From Halorussus salinisoli (GTDB lineage: Archaea > Halobacteriota > Halobacteria > Halobacteriales > Haladaptataceae), in NCBI GenBank assembly GCA_005239435.1, contig SZNP01000009.1:94591-158590 (forward strand): 64,000 bases of DNA, read 5' to 3'. The notes beneath the pieces are model-generated. The model searched no databases. It was not told where the DNA came from and saw only the letters and a list, made by a program, of their open reading frames with translations. The translations under genes and the position numbers were made by a program. This document shows, piece after piece, positions 1-8,580 of this stretch. Position 1 is the stretch's first letter. Every line of letters begins with the position of its first letter.

Positions 1-470
1 AGTGGGTCCTCAGCGAGGGCCTGAACGACAAAGGGTTCTTCGAGAACCTCAGCGACATCACCGACGGGATGTACCTCGCGTCGCCGAGTCCCGAGTCCAC
101 GAAGAGCGCGGACACGTTCGACGGAGAGATGGGCGACCAGGCCGGGACGCTGTTCGCACCCCACGCCTACGACGGCCTCTTCCTGCAGGCGCTCGCCATG
201 CACAAAGCGGGCGAAGCGTCCGGGCAAGCCATCGCCAAGAACTTCCAGTCGGTGTCACGCGACGGGAAGAAGGTGTTCGCTGGCGAGTTCCAGAAGGCCA
301 AAGACTTGCTCGACGACGGTGAGAACATCAACTATCAGGGCGCGTCGAGTCCCGTGGACATGAACGACTCGCTCGAACCGCTCAACCGATTCGCCATCAT
401 GCAAATTCAGCAGGCCGAGCGGAAAGAGTTACAGAGCATCGAACGCTCGTGGTTCGAAGGGAAACTGTAA
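1..470 (+). CDS. Branched-chain amino-acid-type ABC transporter substrate-binding protein, C-terminal part (5' cut by window edge)
   Basis: The reading frame starts at base 3 and gives about 155 residues that match the C-terminal third of the two complete paralogues just downstream, including WVLSEGLND, GTLFAPHAYDGLFLQALAMH and NYQGASSPVD. This is the Peripla_BP_6/LivJ type of extracellular solute-binding protein that feeds a Liv ABC permease. The signal peptide and first lobe lie outside the window. It is the first of three tandem paralogues on the plus strand, facing the livHMGF operon. The stop codon is TAA at 468-470, followed by a T-run. Confidence 0.9.
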   Translation, partial: WVLSEGLNDKGFFENLSDITDGMYLASPSPESTKSADTFDGEMGDQAGTLFAPHAYDGLFLQALAMHKAGEASGQAIAKNFQSVSRDGKKVFAGEFQKAKDLLDDGENINYQGASSPVDMNDSLEPLNRFAIMQIQQAERKELQSIERSWFEGKL

Positions 471-503
471 TCGAGCCAAAACGTCCGAGACGTCGCTCTT
501 CCC

Positions 504-508
504 TTTTT
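504..508 (+). terminator. Possible T-run terminator after the first substrate-binding gene
   Basis: Five T residues in a pyrimidine stretch lie 34 bases after the stop codon. Archaeal termination often needs only a U-rich stretch; there is no strong hairpin here, so this is tentative. Confidence 0.3.
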
Positions 509-638
509 CCGGCGGTCGAATCGTGCGCATACGCCGCTTTCTTCCGGGTCGCTTCCAGAATCCGATTGAACTATCCGGTCGTACCCCGGTAATCATACAC
601 AATTGTTTATTACTGTCGCGTCGTGTGATACGTCGGAG

Positions 639-1934
639 ATGTCAGAGAAATATCGAACCACGCGACGGACGTATCTAAAGGGCGCGACGGCCGCGGGGGT
701 GGCCGGGTTGACCGGACTGTCAACGTCGGCGGGTGCCCGACAGGGCGGCCCCATCCAGATGGGATCGATACTCCCCATCACGGGGGACCTGAGCGCGTTC
801 GGAAGCGGGATGCAGCGGGCGGTCAACATCGCCGTACAGGACGTGAACGACGCGGGCGGCCCGTTGGGCCGCCAGATTAACATGACGAACACGGACAGTC
901 AGACCCAACCGTCCCGGGGTATCCAGCAGTACAACTCGCTGGTCAACGAGCAGAACATCATCGGGTTCGTCGGCGCGGCCTCCAGCGGGGTCTCGGTCAC
1001 GCTGGCTCAGAACGTCGCGGCCGACCAAGTGATGCAGGTGAGTAACGCCAGCACGTCGCCCGCACTCGCACAGATCGGCTACAACGAGGACCGGTCGCTC
1101 AAGTACTTCGGCCGGACCGCTCCGAACGACGGCCAGCAGGGCATCGTGATGGGTCGCATCCTCAGCGACGACCAGTACATCGGTGCGGACAACGCAGCGT
1201 TCCTCTTCGTGGACAACCCCTACGGACAGGGACTCGCCGAGCTCGCCCGCGAGGCGTTCGAGGGCGAGACGGTCGGGATGGTCGGCTACAGCCAGCGGGC
1301 AAGCGACTACACCTCGACGCTCGACTCGCTGTACCAGAACGACCCGGACGCGGTCGGATTCATCGGCTACCCCGGCAACGGCCGGACGATTCTGAACCAG
1401 TGGAACAACGGCGGCTACGGCGGCGATTGGGTCCTCAGCGAGGGCCTGAACGACCCTGGCTTCCTCAGTGAACTGAGCAACATCACGTCGGGGATGTACC
1501 TCGCGTCGCCGAACCCCGAGCAGACGCCGGGACAGTCCACCTTCGAGGAGAAGATGGGCGACCAGGCGGGAACGCTGTTCGCGCCCCACGCCTACGACGG
1601 CCTCTTCCTGCAGGCGCTCGCCATGCACAAAACGGGCGAAGCGTCCGGGCAAGCCATCGCGCAGAACATCCGGTCGGTCTCCCGCGAGGGAGAGACCGTC
1701 ACCGTCGGCGAGTTCCAGAAGGCGAAGGACCTGCTGGACAACGACGAGGACATCAACTATCAGGGCGCGTCGAGTCCCGTGGACCTCAACGAGAAGCTCG
1801 AACCGCTCAACCAGTTCGCCATCATGCAGGTGCAGGACGACGGGTCGCTCGAGACGCTGGATACCATTCCGCGGAGCTTCTTCGAGGGGAAACTCGGCGG
1901 CGGTGGCGGCGAAACGACTACGACGCAAGGGTAA
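639..1934 (+). CDS. Branched-chain amino-acid-type ABC transporter substrate-binding protein (second tandem copy)
   Basis: A 431-residue extracellular solute-binding protein of the Peripla_BP_6/LivJ type. The N-terminus carries a twin-arginine signal (TTRRTYLKG, then a hydrophobic stretch and SAGA), so export should be by Tat in folded form. I chose ATG 639 over the in-frame ATG at 603 because it puts the RR motif about nine residues from the start. No lipobox cysteine follows the hydrophobic core, so a classical lipid anchor is not evident. The mature part begins GPIQMGSILPITGDLSAFG, typical of the family. The C-terminus ends in a short Gly/Thr tail absent from the next copy. Ligand specificity cannot be read from the sequence. 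Confidence 0.92.
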   Translation: MSEKYRTTRRTYLKGATAAGVAGLTGLSTSAGARQGGPIQMGSILPITGDLSAFGSGMQRAVNIAVQDVNDAGGPLGRQINMTNTDSQTQPSRGIQQYNSLVNEQNIIGFVGAASSGVSVTLAQNVAADQVMQVSNASTSPALAQIGYNEDRSLKYFGRTAPNDGQQGIVMGRILSDDQYIGADNAAFLFVDNPYGQGLAELAREAFEGETVGMVGYSQRASDYTSTLDSLYQNDPDAVGFIGYPGNGRTILNQWNNGGYGGDWVLSEGLNDPGFLSELSNITSGMYLASPNPEQTPGQSTFEEKMGDQAGTLFAPHAYDGLFLQALAMHKTGEASGQAIAQNIRSVSREGETVTVGEFQKAKDLLDNDEDINYQGASSPVDLNEKLEPLNQFAIMQVQDDGSLETLDTIPRSFFEGKLGGGGGETTTTQG

Positions 1935-1949
1935 TCCTCTCACGCCGAC

Positions 1950-1954
1950 TTTTT
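1950..1954 (+). terminator. Possible T-run terminator after the second substrate-binding gene
   Basis: Five T residues about 16 bases after the stop codon, in a spacing like that of the T-run after the first copy. Weak evidence on its own. Confidence 0.3.
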
Positions 1955-2042
1955 CGAGCGAGCGCCAGCGGACAGCGGTTATGCTAACCACCCGCACGAG
2001 CTAGACGAATTTATACTGCCAGTAATCGTCTCTGTCCCCGAG

Positions 2043-3302
2043 ATGCCAGGGAGCTATTCGACGACGCGACGACACTACCTGAAGGGCGTAACGGTGGCGG
2101 GGGTGGCCGGACTGACGGGGCTGTCGACGTCAGCGAGCGCGACACAGGGCGGCCCCGTCCAGATGGGGTCGATACTCCCCATCACGGGGAACCTGAGCGC
2201 CTTCGGCAGCGGGATGCAGGAGGCAGTCAATCTGGCAGCGCAGGACGTGAACGACGCCGACGGACCGCTCGGACGGCGCATCAACGTGTCGAACACCGAC
2301 AGTCAGACCGCGCCGTCGCAGGCTATCCAGCAGTACAACACGCTGGTCAACGAGCAGAACATCGTCGGATTCGTCGGCGGGGCCGCGAGTGCCGTCTCGA
2401 CGCCGCTCGCCCAGAACGTCGCACAGGACAGAGTCATGCAGGTCAGCAACGCGAGTACGACGCCAGTCCTCTCCGAGATCGGTTTCAACGAGGACGAATC
2501 GGTGAAATACTTCGGCCGAACCGCCCCGAACGACGGCCAGCAGGGCATCGTGATGGGACGCATCCTCAGCGCCGACGAGTTCATCGGCGCAGACACGGCC
2601 GCGTTCCTCTTCCGCGGTGACCCGTACGGCGAGGGATTGGCCTCGAAGGCGAGCGAGGCGTTCGAGGGCGAGACGGTCGGGATGATACCGTACGACGAAC
2701 AGGCGTCCGACTTCACGTCGACGCTCGACTCGCTGTTCGAAAACGACCCCGAGGCCATCGGGTTCGTCGGCTTCCCCGGCGAGAGCCGAACGATCCTGAA
2801 CCAGTGGAACAACGGCGGCTACGGCGGCGAGTGGGTCCTCAGCGAGGGCCTGAACGACCCTGGCTTCCTGACGGAACTCAGTGATATCGTCGCAGGGATG
2901 TTCATGGCCTCCCCGGACCCCGAGGCCACTACCGGCGCCGAGACGTTCCAGGAGAAGTTCGGGAGCGATTCGCCCACGCTGTTCGCGCCCCACGCCTACG
3001 ACGCGCTGTTCTTGATGGCGCTCGCTATCGAGGCCGCGGGCGAAGCCTCGGGGACTGCTATCGCGCGGAACATCCGGTCGGTCTCCCGGGAGGGGGAGAC
3101 GGTCACGGTCGGCGAGTTCCAGAAGGCCAAGGACCTGCTGGCGAACGGTACGGACATCGATTATCAGGGCGCGTCGAGCCCCGTGGACCTGAACGAGAAG
3201 CTCGAACCGCTCAACCAGTTCGCCATCCTGCAGGTACAGGAAGACGGCTCGACGGAGAAGCTAGAGACGATTCCCCGGTCCGAATTCGAGGGACAGTTGT
3301 AG
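2043..3302 (+). CDS. Branched-chain amino-acid-type ABC transporter substrate-binding protein (third tandem copy)
   Basis: A 419-residue paralogue of the preceding gene, with the same twin-arginine start (TTRRHYLKG), the same GSILPITGNLSAFGSGMQ opening of the mature domain, and near-identical C-terminal blocks (SVSREGETVTVGEFQKAKDL, DYQGASSPVDLNEKLEPLNQ). Like its neighbour it has no obvious lipobox cysteine. Its stop codon is 14 bases from the end of the convergent livF gene, so the three binding proteins and the permease operon form one transport locus. Differences lie mainly in the central lobe, which could mean different ligands for one shared permease. Confidence 0.93.
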   Translation: MPGSYSTTRRHYLKGVTVAGVAGLTGLSTSASATQGGPVQMGSILPITGNLSAFGSGMQEAVNLAAQDVNDADGPLGRRINVSNTDSQTAPSQAIQQYNTLVNEQNIVGFVGGAASAVSTPLAQNVAQDRVMQVSNASTTPVLSEIGFNEDESVKYFGRTAPNDGQQGIVMGRILSADEFIGADTAAFLFRGDPYGEGLASKASEAFEGETVGMIPYDEQASDFTSTLDSLFENDPEAIGFVGFPGESRTILNQWNNGGYGGEWVLSEGLNDPGFLTELSDIVAGMFMASPDPEATTGAETFQEKFGSDSPTLFAPHAYDALFLMALAIEAAGEASGTAIARNIRSVSREGETVTVGEFQKAKDLLANGTDIDYQGASSPVDLNEKLEPLNQFAILQVQEDGSTEKLETIPRSEFEGQL

Positions 3303-3316
3303 GCCGAGAAGCGGGG

Positions 3317-4060
3317 TCAGTCGTCAGTCGCGGCTTCGCCGCTGTCGCCGCCGCCACCGGCACCGAGGTAGAGTTCGGTCACTTCGTCGTTGTCCAGTAG
3401 CGCCTCGCCGGTGTCCTCGAAGCGGTTCTCGCCCATCTCCAGCACGTAGCCCCTGTCGGAGTTCCGCAGCGCCTTCCGGGCGTTCTGCTCGACCATCAGG
3501 ATGGCCGTGCCCGACGCGTTGATTTCGAGAATCTTCTCGAACACCTCGTCCACGAGGTCGGGGGCGAGTCCCGCGCTCGGTTCGTCCACGAGCATCAGGT
3601 CCGGGTCCACCATCAGGCCCCGGCCCATGGCGAGCATCTGCTGTTGTCCGCCCGACATCGTCCCGGCCTTCTGGTTCTGGCGCTCCTCCAGAATCGGGAA
3701 GCGGTCGAACACCTCGTCGAGCGCGTCGTCGGGCATCTCGTCCAAGATGTACGCGCCCATCTCCAGATTCTCCCGGACCGTGAGGTTCGGGAAGACGTTG
3801 TCGACCTGCGGGACGTAGCACATCCCCTCGCGGGTGATCTCGTCCGGCCGAAGGTCGGTGATGGGCTCACCGTCGAACGTCACCGACCCGTCCCAGCAGT
3901 CGATGAGACCGAACACGGCCTTCATGAACGTGGACTTGCCCGCGCCGTTGGGGCCGATGATGCAGACGATTTCGTCGTCGTTCACGTCCATCGAGACGCC
4001 GTGGAGAATCTGGGCGTCGCCGTATCCCGAGACGATGTCGCGGGCTTCGAGTAGCGCCAT
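3317..4060 (-). CDS. livF: Branched-chain amino-acid-type ABC transporter ATP-binding protein LivF
   Basis: A 247-residue ABC ATPase of the LivF class, the second nucleotide-binding subunit of a Liv transporter, acting at the inner face of the membrane. Walker A is GPNGAGKS near residue 36, the Q-loop region reads YVPQVDNVFPNLTV, the signature is MSGGQQQMLAMGRGLM, and Walker B is LMLVDEPSAGLAP. The length is normal for the family. It is the last gene of the livHMGF operon, starting 3 bases after livG stops, so it is probably translationally coupled. Confidence 0.96.
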   Translation of the reverse strand: MALLEARDIVSGYGDAQILHGVSMDVNDDEIVCIIGPNGAGKSTFMKAVFGLIDCWDGSVTFDGEPITDLRPDEITREGMCYVPQVDNVFPNLTVRENLEMGAYILDEMPDDALDEVFDRFPILEERQNQKAGTMSGGQQQMLAMGRGLMVDPDLMLVDEPSAGLAPDLVDEVFEKILEINASGTAILMVEQNARKALRNSDRGYVLEMGENRFEDTGEALLDNDEVTELYLGAGGGGDSGEAATDD

Positions 4061-4063
4061 CGA

Positions 4064-5068
4064 TTATCCCCCCAGGTAGGCGTCCACAACTCGCTGGTCG
4101 TTCTGTACCTCTTCTGGCGTCCCTTGCATGAGTTTCTTGCCTTGGTCCATGACGATGATGGTGTCCGAGAGGTTCATGATGACCTCCATGTCGTGTTCGA
4201 CGATGCAGAACGTGTAGCCCTGCTCGCGCAGGCTCTCGATTCGTTCCAGCAGTTTGTCGGTCAGTGCGGGATTGACGCCGGCCACCGGCTCGTCCAGCAG
4301 GATGAGGTCGGGGTCGGTCATCAGCACCCGACCGAGTTCGAGCAGTTTGCGCTGGCCGCCCGAGAGGTTGCCCGCGTACTCGTTGGTGAGGTGGTCGATT
4401 TCGAGGAACTCGAGCATCTCGACCGCTCGGTCACGAACTTCGTCTTCCTCTTCGGCGACCGCTCCGCGACGGAGCCACGCGTTGGTGAGACTCTCGCCGC
4501 GCTGGTCTTGCGGTGCGAGCATCAGGTTCTCCAGCACGGTTAGCCCCTGCAACTCGCGGGTCAACTGAAACGTCCGAGACAGTCCCGCCTGTGAGACCCG
4601 GAACGGACGGCTGTTCTTGACGTCGAGGTAGTCGTTCTTGACTTTCTCCTCGGCCTGATACACGCCAGCGCCGAGACCCGCCCCGACGAGCGCCGCGCCG
4701 CCGAGTCCGAGCGTGGAGACGCCGGCGGACGCCGCGGCCGCGAGACCGATACCGCCGAAGGTCATTCCGGACGCGCTCATCCAGATGCCTTGCTCGGTCT
4801 CGCTCGGGCGCATGATGTCCTGCAGGTCGGTGCCGCGATACCGGATATCACCGCTGTCGGGTTCGTAGAACCCACTGATGAGGTTGAACGTCGTGGTCTT
4901 TCCGGCCCCGTTCGGGCCGATGAGCCCCGTGACGGTGCCCTCCTCGACCTCGAACGTCGCGCCGTCGACGGCCGTGATGCCGCCGAAGGTCTTGCGCAAC
5001 CCCTCAACTTCGAGTATCGATTCGCCGGTGCCGTGCGTTTCGTGTTCGGATTCGACTGTTTCGCTCAT
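4064..5068 (-). CDS. livG: Branched-chain amino-acid-type ABC transporter ATP-binding protein LivG, with a hydrophobic insert
   Basis: A 334-residue LivG-type ABC ATPase. Walker A (GPNGAGKTT, residues 51-59), Q-loop (RTFQ, about 165-168), signature (LSGGQ, 235-239), Walker B (LILLDEP, 255-261) and H-loop (VEHD) are all present. The start at 5068 overlaps the livM stop as ATGA; an in-frame ATG at 5107 would add 13 basic residues inside livM and is less likely. Unusually, about 70 residues are inserted between Walker A and the Q-loop (residues about 88-158), including a Gly/Ala-rich hydrophobic run at about 98-136. Usual LivG proteins are about 250-260 residues and lack this. Confidence 0.94.
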   Translation of the reverse strand: MSETVESEHETHGTGESILEVEGLRKTFGGITAVDGATFEVEEGTVTGLIGPNGAGKTTTFNLISGFYEPDSGDIRYRGTDLQDIMRPSETEQGIWMSASGMTFGGIGLAAAASAGVSTLGLGGAALVGAGLGAGVYQAEEKVKNDYLDVKNSRPFRVSQAGLSRTFQLTRELQGLTVLENLMLAPQDQRGESLTNAWLRRGAVAEEEDEVRDRAVEMLEFLEIDHLTNEYAGNLSGGQRKLLELGRVLMTDPDLILLDEPVAGVNPALTDKLLERIESLREQGYTFCIVEHDMEVIMNLSDTIIVMDQGKKLMQGTPEEVQNDQRVVDAYLGG

Positions 5069-7008
5069 TCTTCTGCCACCTCCGCGACGGTTCGTTTCTC
5101 GCCCCACAGCCCTTCGGGACGGTAGTAGAGGATGACGATGAGGAGCGCGCCGATGAACGCGAGCCGGAGCGCCTGCACCGACGAGCGCGCCGCCGTCGGG
5201 AAGAACGCCGCGATGTCGGCGGTAGCCTTCTGGAACGCCCAGTAGATGGTCGCGCCCAGAATCATCCCCTTGTTGTTAGCGGTACCACCGATGATGAGCG
5301 CGAGGAACGCGATGAACGTCACGCGCGGGGCGAACATCGTGTGGACCAGACTCTGGAAGTAGATGGCGGTCAGGCCCCCGGCGAACCCGGCGAGCGCCGA
5401 CCCGAGCATCATGCTCTGGACCTTGTAGGCGAAGGTGTTCTTCCCGAGCGACGTCGCCACGTCCTCGTCCTCGCGGATGGCCTTCAGCACTCGGCCGAAC
5501 GGCGACTCGACCGTGATCTCCGAGAGGTAGTACAGCATCCCCAGCGACGCCAGCGTGAGCACCAGCAGGAACCGCGAGTAGTCGAAGACGGCGGTTCCCG
5601 CTTGGAACTTCATGAGCCACACCAGGTTCTGGACGGTGTTGTCCACGACTGCTCCCACGCCGCCGCGCTGGAGCGGAACGATGTTGGCCATCACGAAGTA
5701 CCGGATGACGAACAGCCATATCGCGCCGACGCCGACGATGCGGACGAACGCCACGCCGGAACCGAACCGCTCCCAGTTCGTCCCGAGGTAGTAGACGCCG
5801 TAGAGGAACGCCACGAGCAGGCCCATCGTCACGAACAGACCGACGCTGCTCATGGCGTCGCCCGACCCGCCACCGAGGACGATGAGCGGGGCGAAACACG
5901 CGACGAACATGACCGCGAGACCGAGCGCGACGCCGAAGTCGCGTCCCGAGAGGTCGCTGTACCGGCGCACGACCGCGACGACGCCGAACACCCACACGAA
6001 CAGCGACAGCGCCGCGAGGAAGACGAACGCGACCATCGGCGATTCGCCCGCGACGAGTGCAACTCCGAAGGCGGCCGTCGCGGTGACGGCACCTGCCAGC
6101 GGGGCGTACCGCCGGTTCGCGCCGTAGAATCCCGCGGTGACCGCGGCGAAGACGACGAGACCGAACAGCCAGTCGAGATTCACGTCGAAGACGGTCCACC
6201 ACTCGAACGCTTGCCACGTGACGACGCCACCGGCGAGACCGAAGAGCGCTCCCACGCCGAGCAAGACGCGCTGTTCGGTCTCGCTGGTCTGCATCCGCGA
6301 GCGCCGGGCCGCCACGTAGCCGACGCCGAGGGTCGTCAGCGCGAGCAGTCCGTCGACGACCCAGCCGCCGATTCCGGGCGTGCCGGAGATGGTGCGGCCC
6401 GCAGTGACGCCGCCGTCGGCCCTCGGCCCGGCGTCCGTCCCCGTCTTCTCTCCGCCGTCCGTCGCGACCTCGGTCCCGCGACCGGTACCGACTTGGGCGA
6501 GCAGATGAGTCGCCACCGTCCAGAGGACGAAGACGACGAACCCGAGGAGTACGGCGGCCTGTAGCGTGTCGGCGGGAATCGGGAAGTGGCTCCGGAACGG
6601 CTGGTCGAACCCGCGGAGCGACCCGGGACCGTTCGCCAGCCAGCCCTCCGACTGAACGATGCGCTTCAGGATGACCGAGATTCCCAGCACCGCGATTGCG
6701 AGGTAGTCCTCCCGGAGCCGTATCGCCGGGAGCGCGACCAGCATGCCGAGCAGTCCGGCCACGACCGTCCCGGCCGCGATGGCCGGGAGCCACGGCCAGT
6801 TCCACCCGAGGACGTACGTGGCGAACTGCTGGGTGTCGGCCGACGGCAAGACCAACAGCGCAGTGACGTACGCACCGACCAGATAGAACGCCACGTGTCC
6901 GATGTCGAGCAGGCCGGTGTAGCCGAACTTGATGTTCAATCCGAGTGCGAGTATCGCGTAGATACCCACGATGATGCCGAGTGATACGAGGCTGGATGAT
7001 AGTGCCAT
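5065..7008 (-). CDS. livM: Branched-chain amino-acid-type ABC transporter permease LivM, enlarged
   Basis: A 647-residue integral membrane permease. The N-terminal part (LNIKFGYTGLLDIGHVAFY) and C-terminal part (SPFGRVLKAIREDEDVATSLGK, then GGLTAIYF and FIGALLIVILYYRPEGLWGE) are typical LivM halves. About 250 extra residues separate them: an acidic soluble stretch (about 190-210) and several additional predicted transmembrane helices (about 215-420). Ordinary LivM proteins have about 300-420 residues. The 3' end overlaps livG by four bases (ATGA) and the start lies one base after the livH stop. Confidence 0.93.
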   Translation of the reverse strand: MALSSSLVSLGIIVGIYAILALGLNIKFGYTGLLDIGHVAFYLVGAYVTALLVLPSADTQQFATYVLGWNWPWLPAIAAGTVVAGLLGMLVALPAIRLREDYLAIAVLGISVILKRIVQSEGWLANGPGSLRGFDQPFRSHFPIPADTLQAAVLLGFVVFVLWTVATHLLAQVGTGRGTEVATDGGEKTGTDAGPRADGGVTAGRTISGTPGIGGWVVDGLLALTTLGVGYVAARRSRMQTSETEQRVLLGVGALFGLAGGVVTWQAFEWWTVFDVNLDWLFGLVVFAAVTAGFYGANRRYAPLAGAVTATAAFGVALVAGESPMVAFVFLAALSLFVWVFGVVAVVRRYSDLSGRDFGVALGLAVMFVACFAPLIVLGGGSGDAMSSVGLFVTMGLLVAFLYGVYYLGTNWERFGSGVAFVRIVGVGAIWLFVIRYFVMANIVPLQRGGVGAVVDNTVQNLVWLMKFQAGTAVFDYSRFLLVLTLASLGMLYYLSEITVESPFGRVLKAIREDEDVATSLGKNTFAYKVQSMMLGSALAGFAGGLTAIYFQSLVHTMFAPRVTFIAFLALIIGGTANNKGMILGATIYWAFQKATADIAAFFPTAARSSVQALRLAFIGALLIVILYYRPEGLWGEKRTVAEVAEE

Positions 7009-7009
7009 G

Positions 7010-8452
7010 TTATGAGCCTCCCGTGATGCCTTCCGGTTTGACCAACAACACGACGAACAGGATGGCGAACGCGATGGGGATGCGGTACGTCGACCCGATG
7101 TTGGGAATCGCGTAGATGCCGACGTCCATCGAGAGACCGACGATGTAACTTCCGAGAATCGCGCCGTACACCGACTGGAGACCGCCGAGGATGACCCCGG
7201 CGAACATCGGAAGCAGGAGGAAGAATCCCATGTTGACCGTCAACTGACTGAACAGGACGCCGAGCATCACACCGCCGACCGCCGCGAACGCCCCGGCGAT
7301 GATCCAGGTCGCCATCATCACGCGGTCGGTGTTGATGCCGGTGATCTTGGCGAGGTCGATGTTGTCGCTGGACGCCCGCATCGCCTTTCCGAGTTTGGTC
7401 TCCTGTAGCAGGAAGTGAAGCGACGCCATCATCCCGACTGCGATGAAGATGACCGACGCCCGCATCACCGAGATGCGGATTCGGGTCGAGAGCGCCGACG
7501 AGTTCGGAACCGACCCGCCGCCAGCGAGCAGGAACACGAGCGCAGTGAACGTCACGACGCCCGCGACGGCCCCGCTGAGTTTCGGCCCGACGGTGTGGCT
7601 GGTGCCGTACCCCTCGGCTCCGCCGCTCCGCCAGCGGTAGACCGCGAAGGCGGCCCCGAGCGTCAGCGCGACCAGTCCGAGGAGCGCGACCCACGAGTAC
7701 GTCGCGGTGAACATCGCTTCGTCGGGGGTCGGTCCCGTGTCGATGACGTGCATCGTGAGACCGCCACCGGTGACGTAGAAGTCGAAGAACTTCGCGGCCG
7801 ACAGGCCCACGTCGTAGCCGAACACGTTGCCGACTTGGGGGACGACGTAGGTCCGGACCTGTCCGCCGTAGAACGCCTGCGTGCCGAATCGAAGTACGAA
7901 AGAGAGACCGAGGGTGACGATGAGCATCGTCGCCAGCGAAGCGTCCTTCGCGCGGAACTTCTGGAAGACGACCTTTTCGAGGAACGGCGCGATCCACGCC
8001 AGCATCAGCGCCGAGAGCAGCAGTCCGGCCCAGATGGACGGGAAGCCGAGCGTGACGCCGACGCCGAGGACCGTGGCGGCGAGGGCGTGGACCCCGAGCG
8101 CGAGCGCCGGACTGGGGTCGCCCGGCCACCACGACCCTTTCAGGGCGGGCGTCCCGCCGAGCAAGTACACCGCGGCCAGCGCCGACCCGGCGGCGAGTAC
8201 GAACAGGACGGCCAACCCGAGGGCGTCGAGGGTCCGGGAGGCCGTCACGAGTTCCTTGAACACCGGGACGGTGTCGGGCTTGTTGACGAACAGCGCCATG
8301 TACGCCCCGAGCATGAGGAGTTCGCCGTGCGCGAAGTTCGGCACTTCCGCGATGTTGTACACCAGCGCCAGTCCGATAGCGCCGAGTGCGACGATGCTAC
8401 CCGTGACTAATCCCGTCAGAACAGCGTTTGCCAACCCAGTGCTAGGTGGCAT
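7010..8452 (-). CDS. livH: Branched-chain amino-acid-type ABC transporter permease LivH, enlarged
   Basis: A 480-residue LivH-type permease and first gene of the livHMGF operon. The family signature at the start (GLVTGSIVALGAIGLALVYN then PNFAHGELLMLGAY) and the end block (GLQSVYGAILGSYIVG, PIAFAILFVVLLVKPEG) are clear. Usual LivH is about 290-310 residues; the surplus is hydrophobic and loop sequence spread over the middle. I chose ATG 8452 because GAGGTGG lies just upstream on the minus strand and a TATA-like box lies about 40 bases upstream; the alternative at 8482 adds a basic decapeptide. Confidence 0.93.
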   Translation of the reverse strand: MPPSTGLANAVLTGLVTGSIVALGAIGLALVYNIAEVPNFAHGELLMLGAYMALFVNKPDTVPVFKELVTASRTLDALGLAVLFVLAAGSALAAVYLLGGTPALKGSWWPGDPSPALALGVHALAATVLGVGVTLGFPSIWAGLLLSALMLAWIAPFLEKVVFQKFRAKDASLATMLIVTLGLSFVLRFGTQAFYGGQVRTYVVPQVGNVFGYDVGLSAAKFFDFYVTGGGLTMHVIDTGPTPDEAMFTATYSWVALLGLVALTLGAAFAVYRWRSGGAEGYGTSHTVGPKLSGAVAGVVTFTALVFLLAGGGSVPNSSALSTRIRISVMRASVIFIAVGMMASLHFLLQETKLGKAMRASSDNIDLAKITGINTDRVMMATWIIAGAFAAVGGVMLGVLFSQLTVNMGFFLLLPMFAGVILGGLQSVYGAILGSYIVGLSMDVGIYAIPNIGSTYRIPIAFAILFVVLLVKPEGITGGS

Positions 8453-8488
8453 GCGTAACCACCTCGTATGTCTGCTTGTCACAACCTA

Positions 8489-8498
8489 CCATATATCG
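8489..8498 (-). promoter_or_regulatory. livH: TATA-like box for the livHMGF operon
   Basis: On the minus strand the sequence reads CGATATATGG about 40 bases before the livH start, leaving room for a short leader that includes the GAGGTGG ribosome-binding site. A second A/T patch lies farther upstream at about 8535-8550. No operator-like repeat was noticed. Confidence 0.5.
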
Positions 8499-8580
8499 TA
8501 TCTCGCAAGCCCGACCTATTTGTGTCTTGCGCTTTTTAACACTCCGACGGGTCAAAATACAGGACGACAGAGTCGAGCGG

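Noticed and set aside
603..638. An upstream in-frame ATG for the second substrate-binding gene
   Set aside because: It would put the twin-arginine motif 12 residues further from the start; ATG 639 gives a normal Tat signal.
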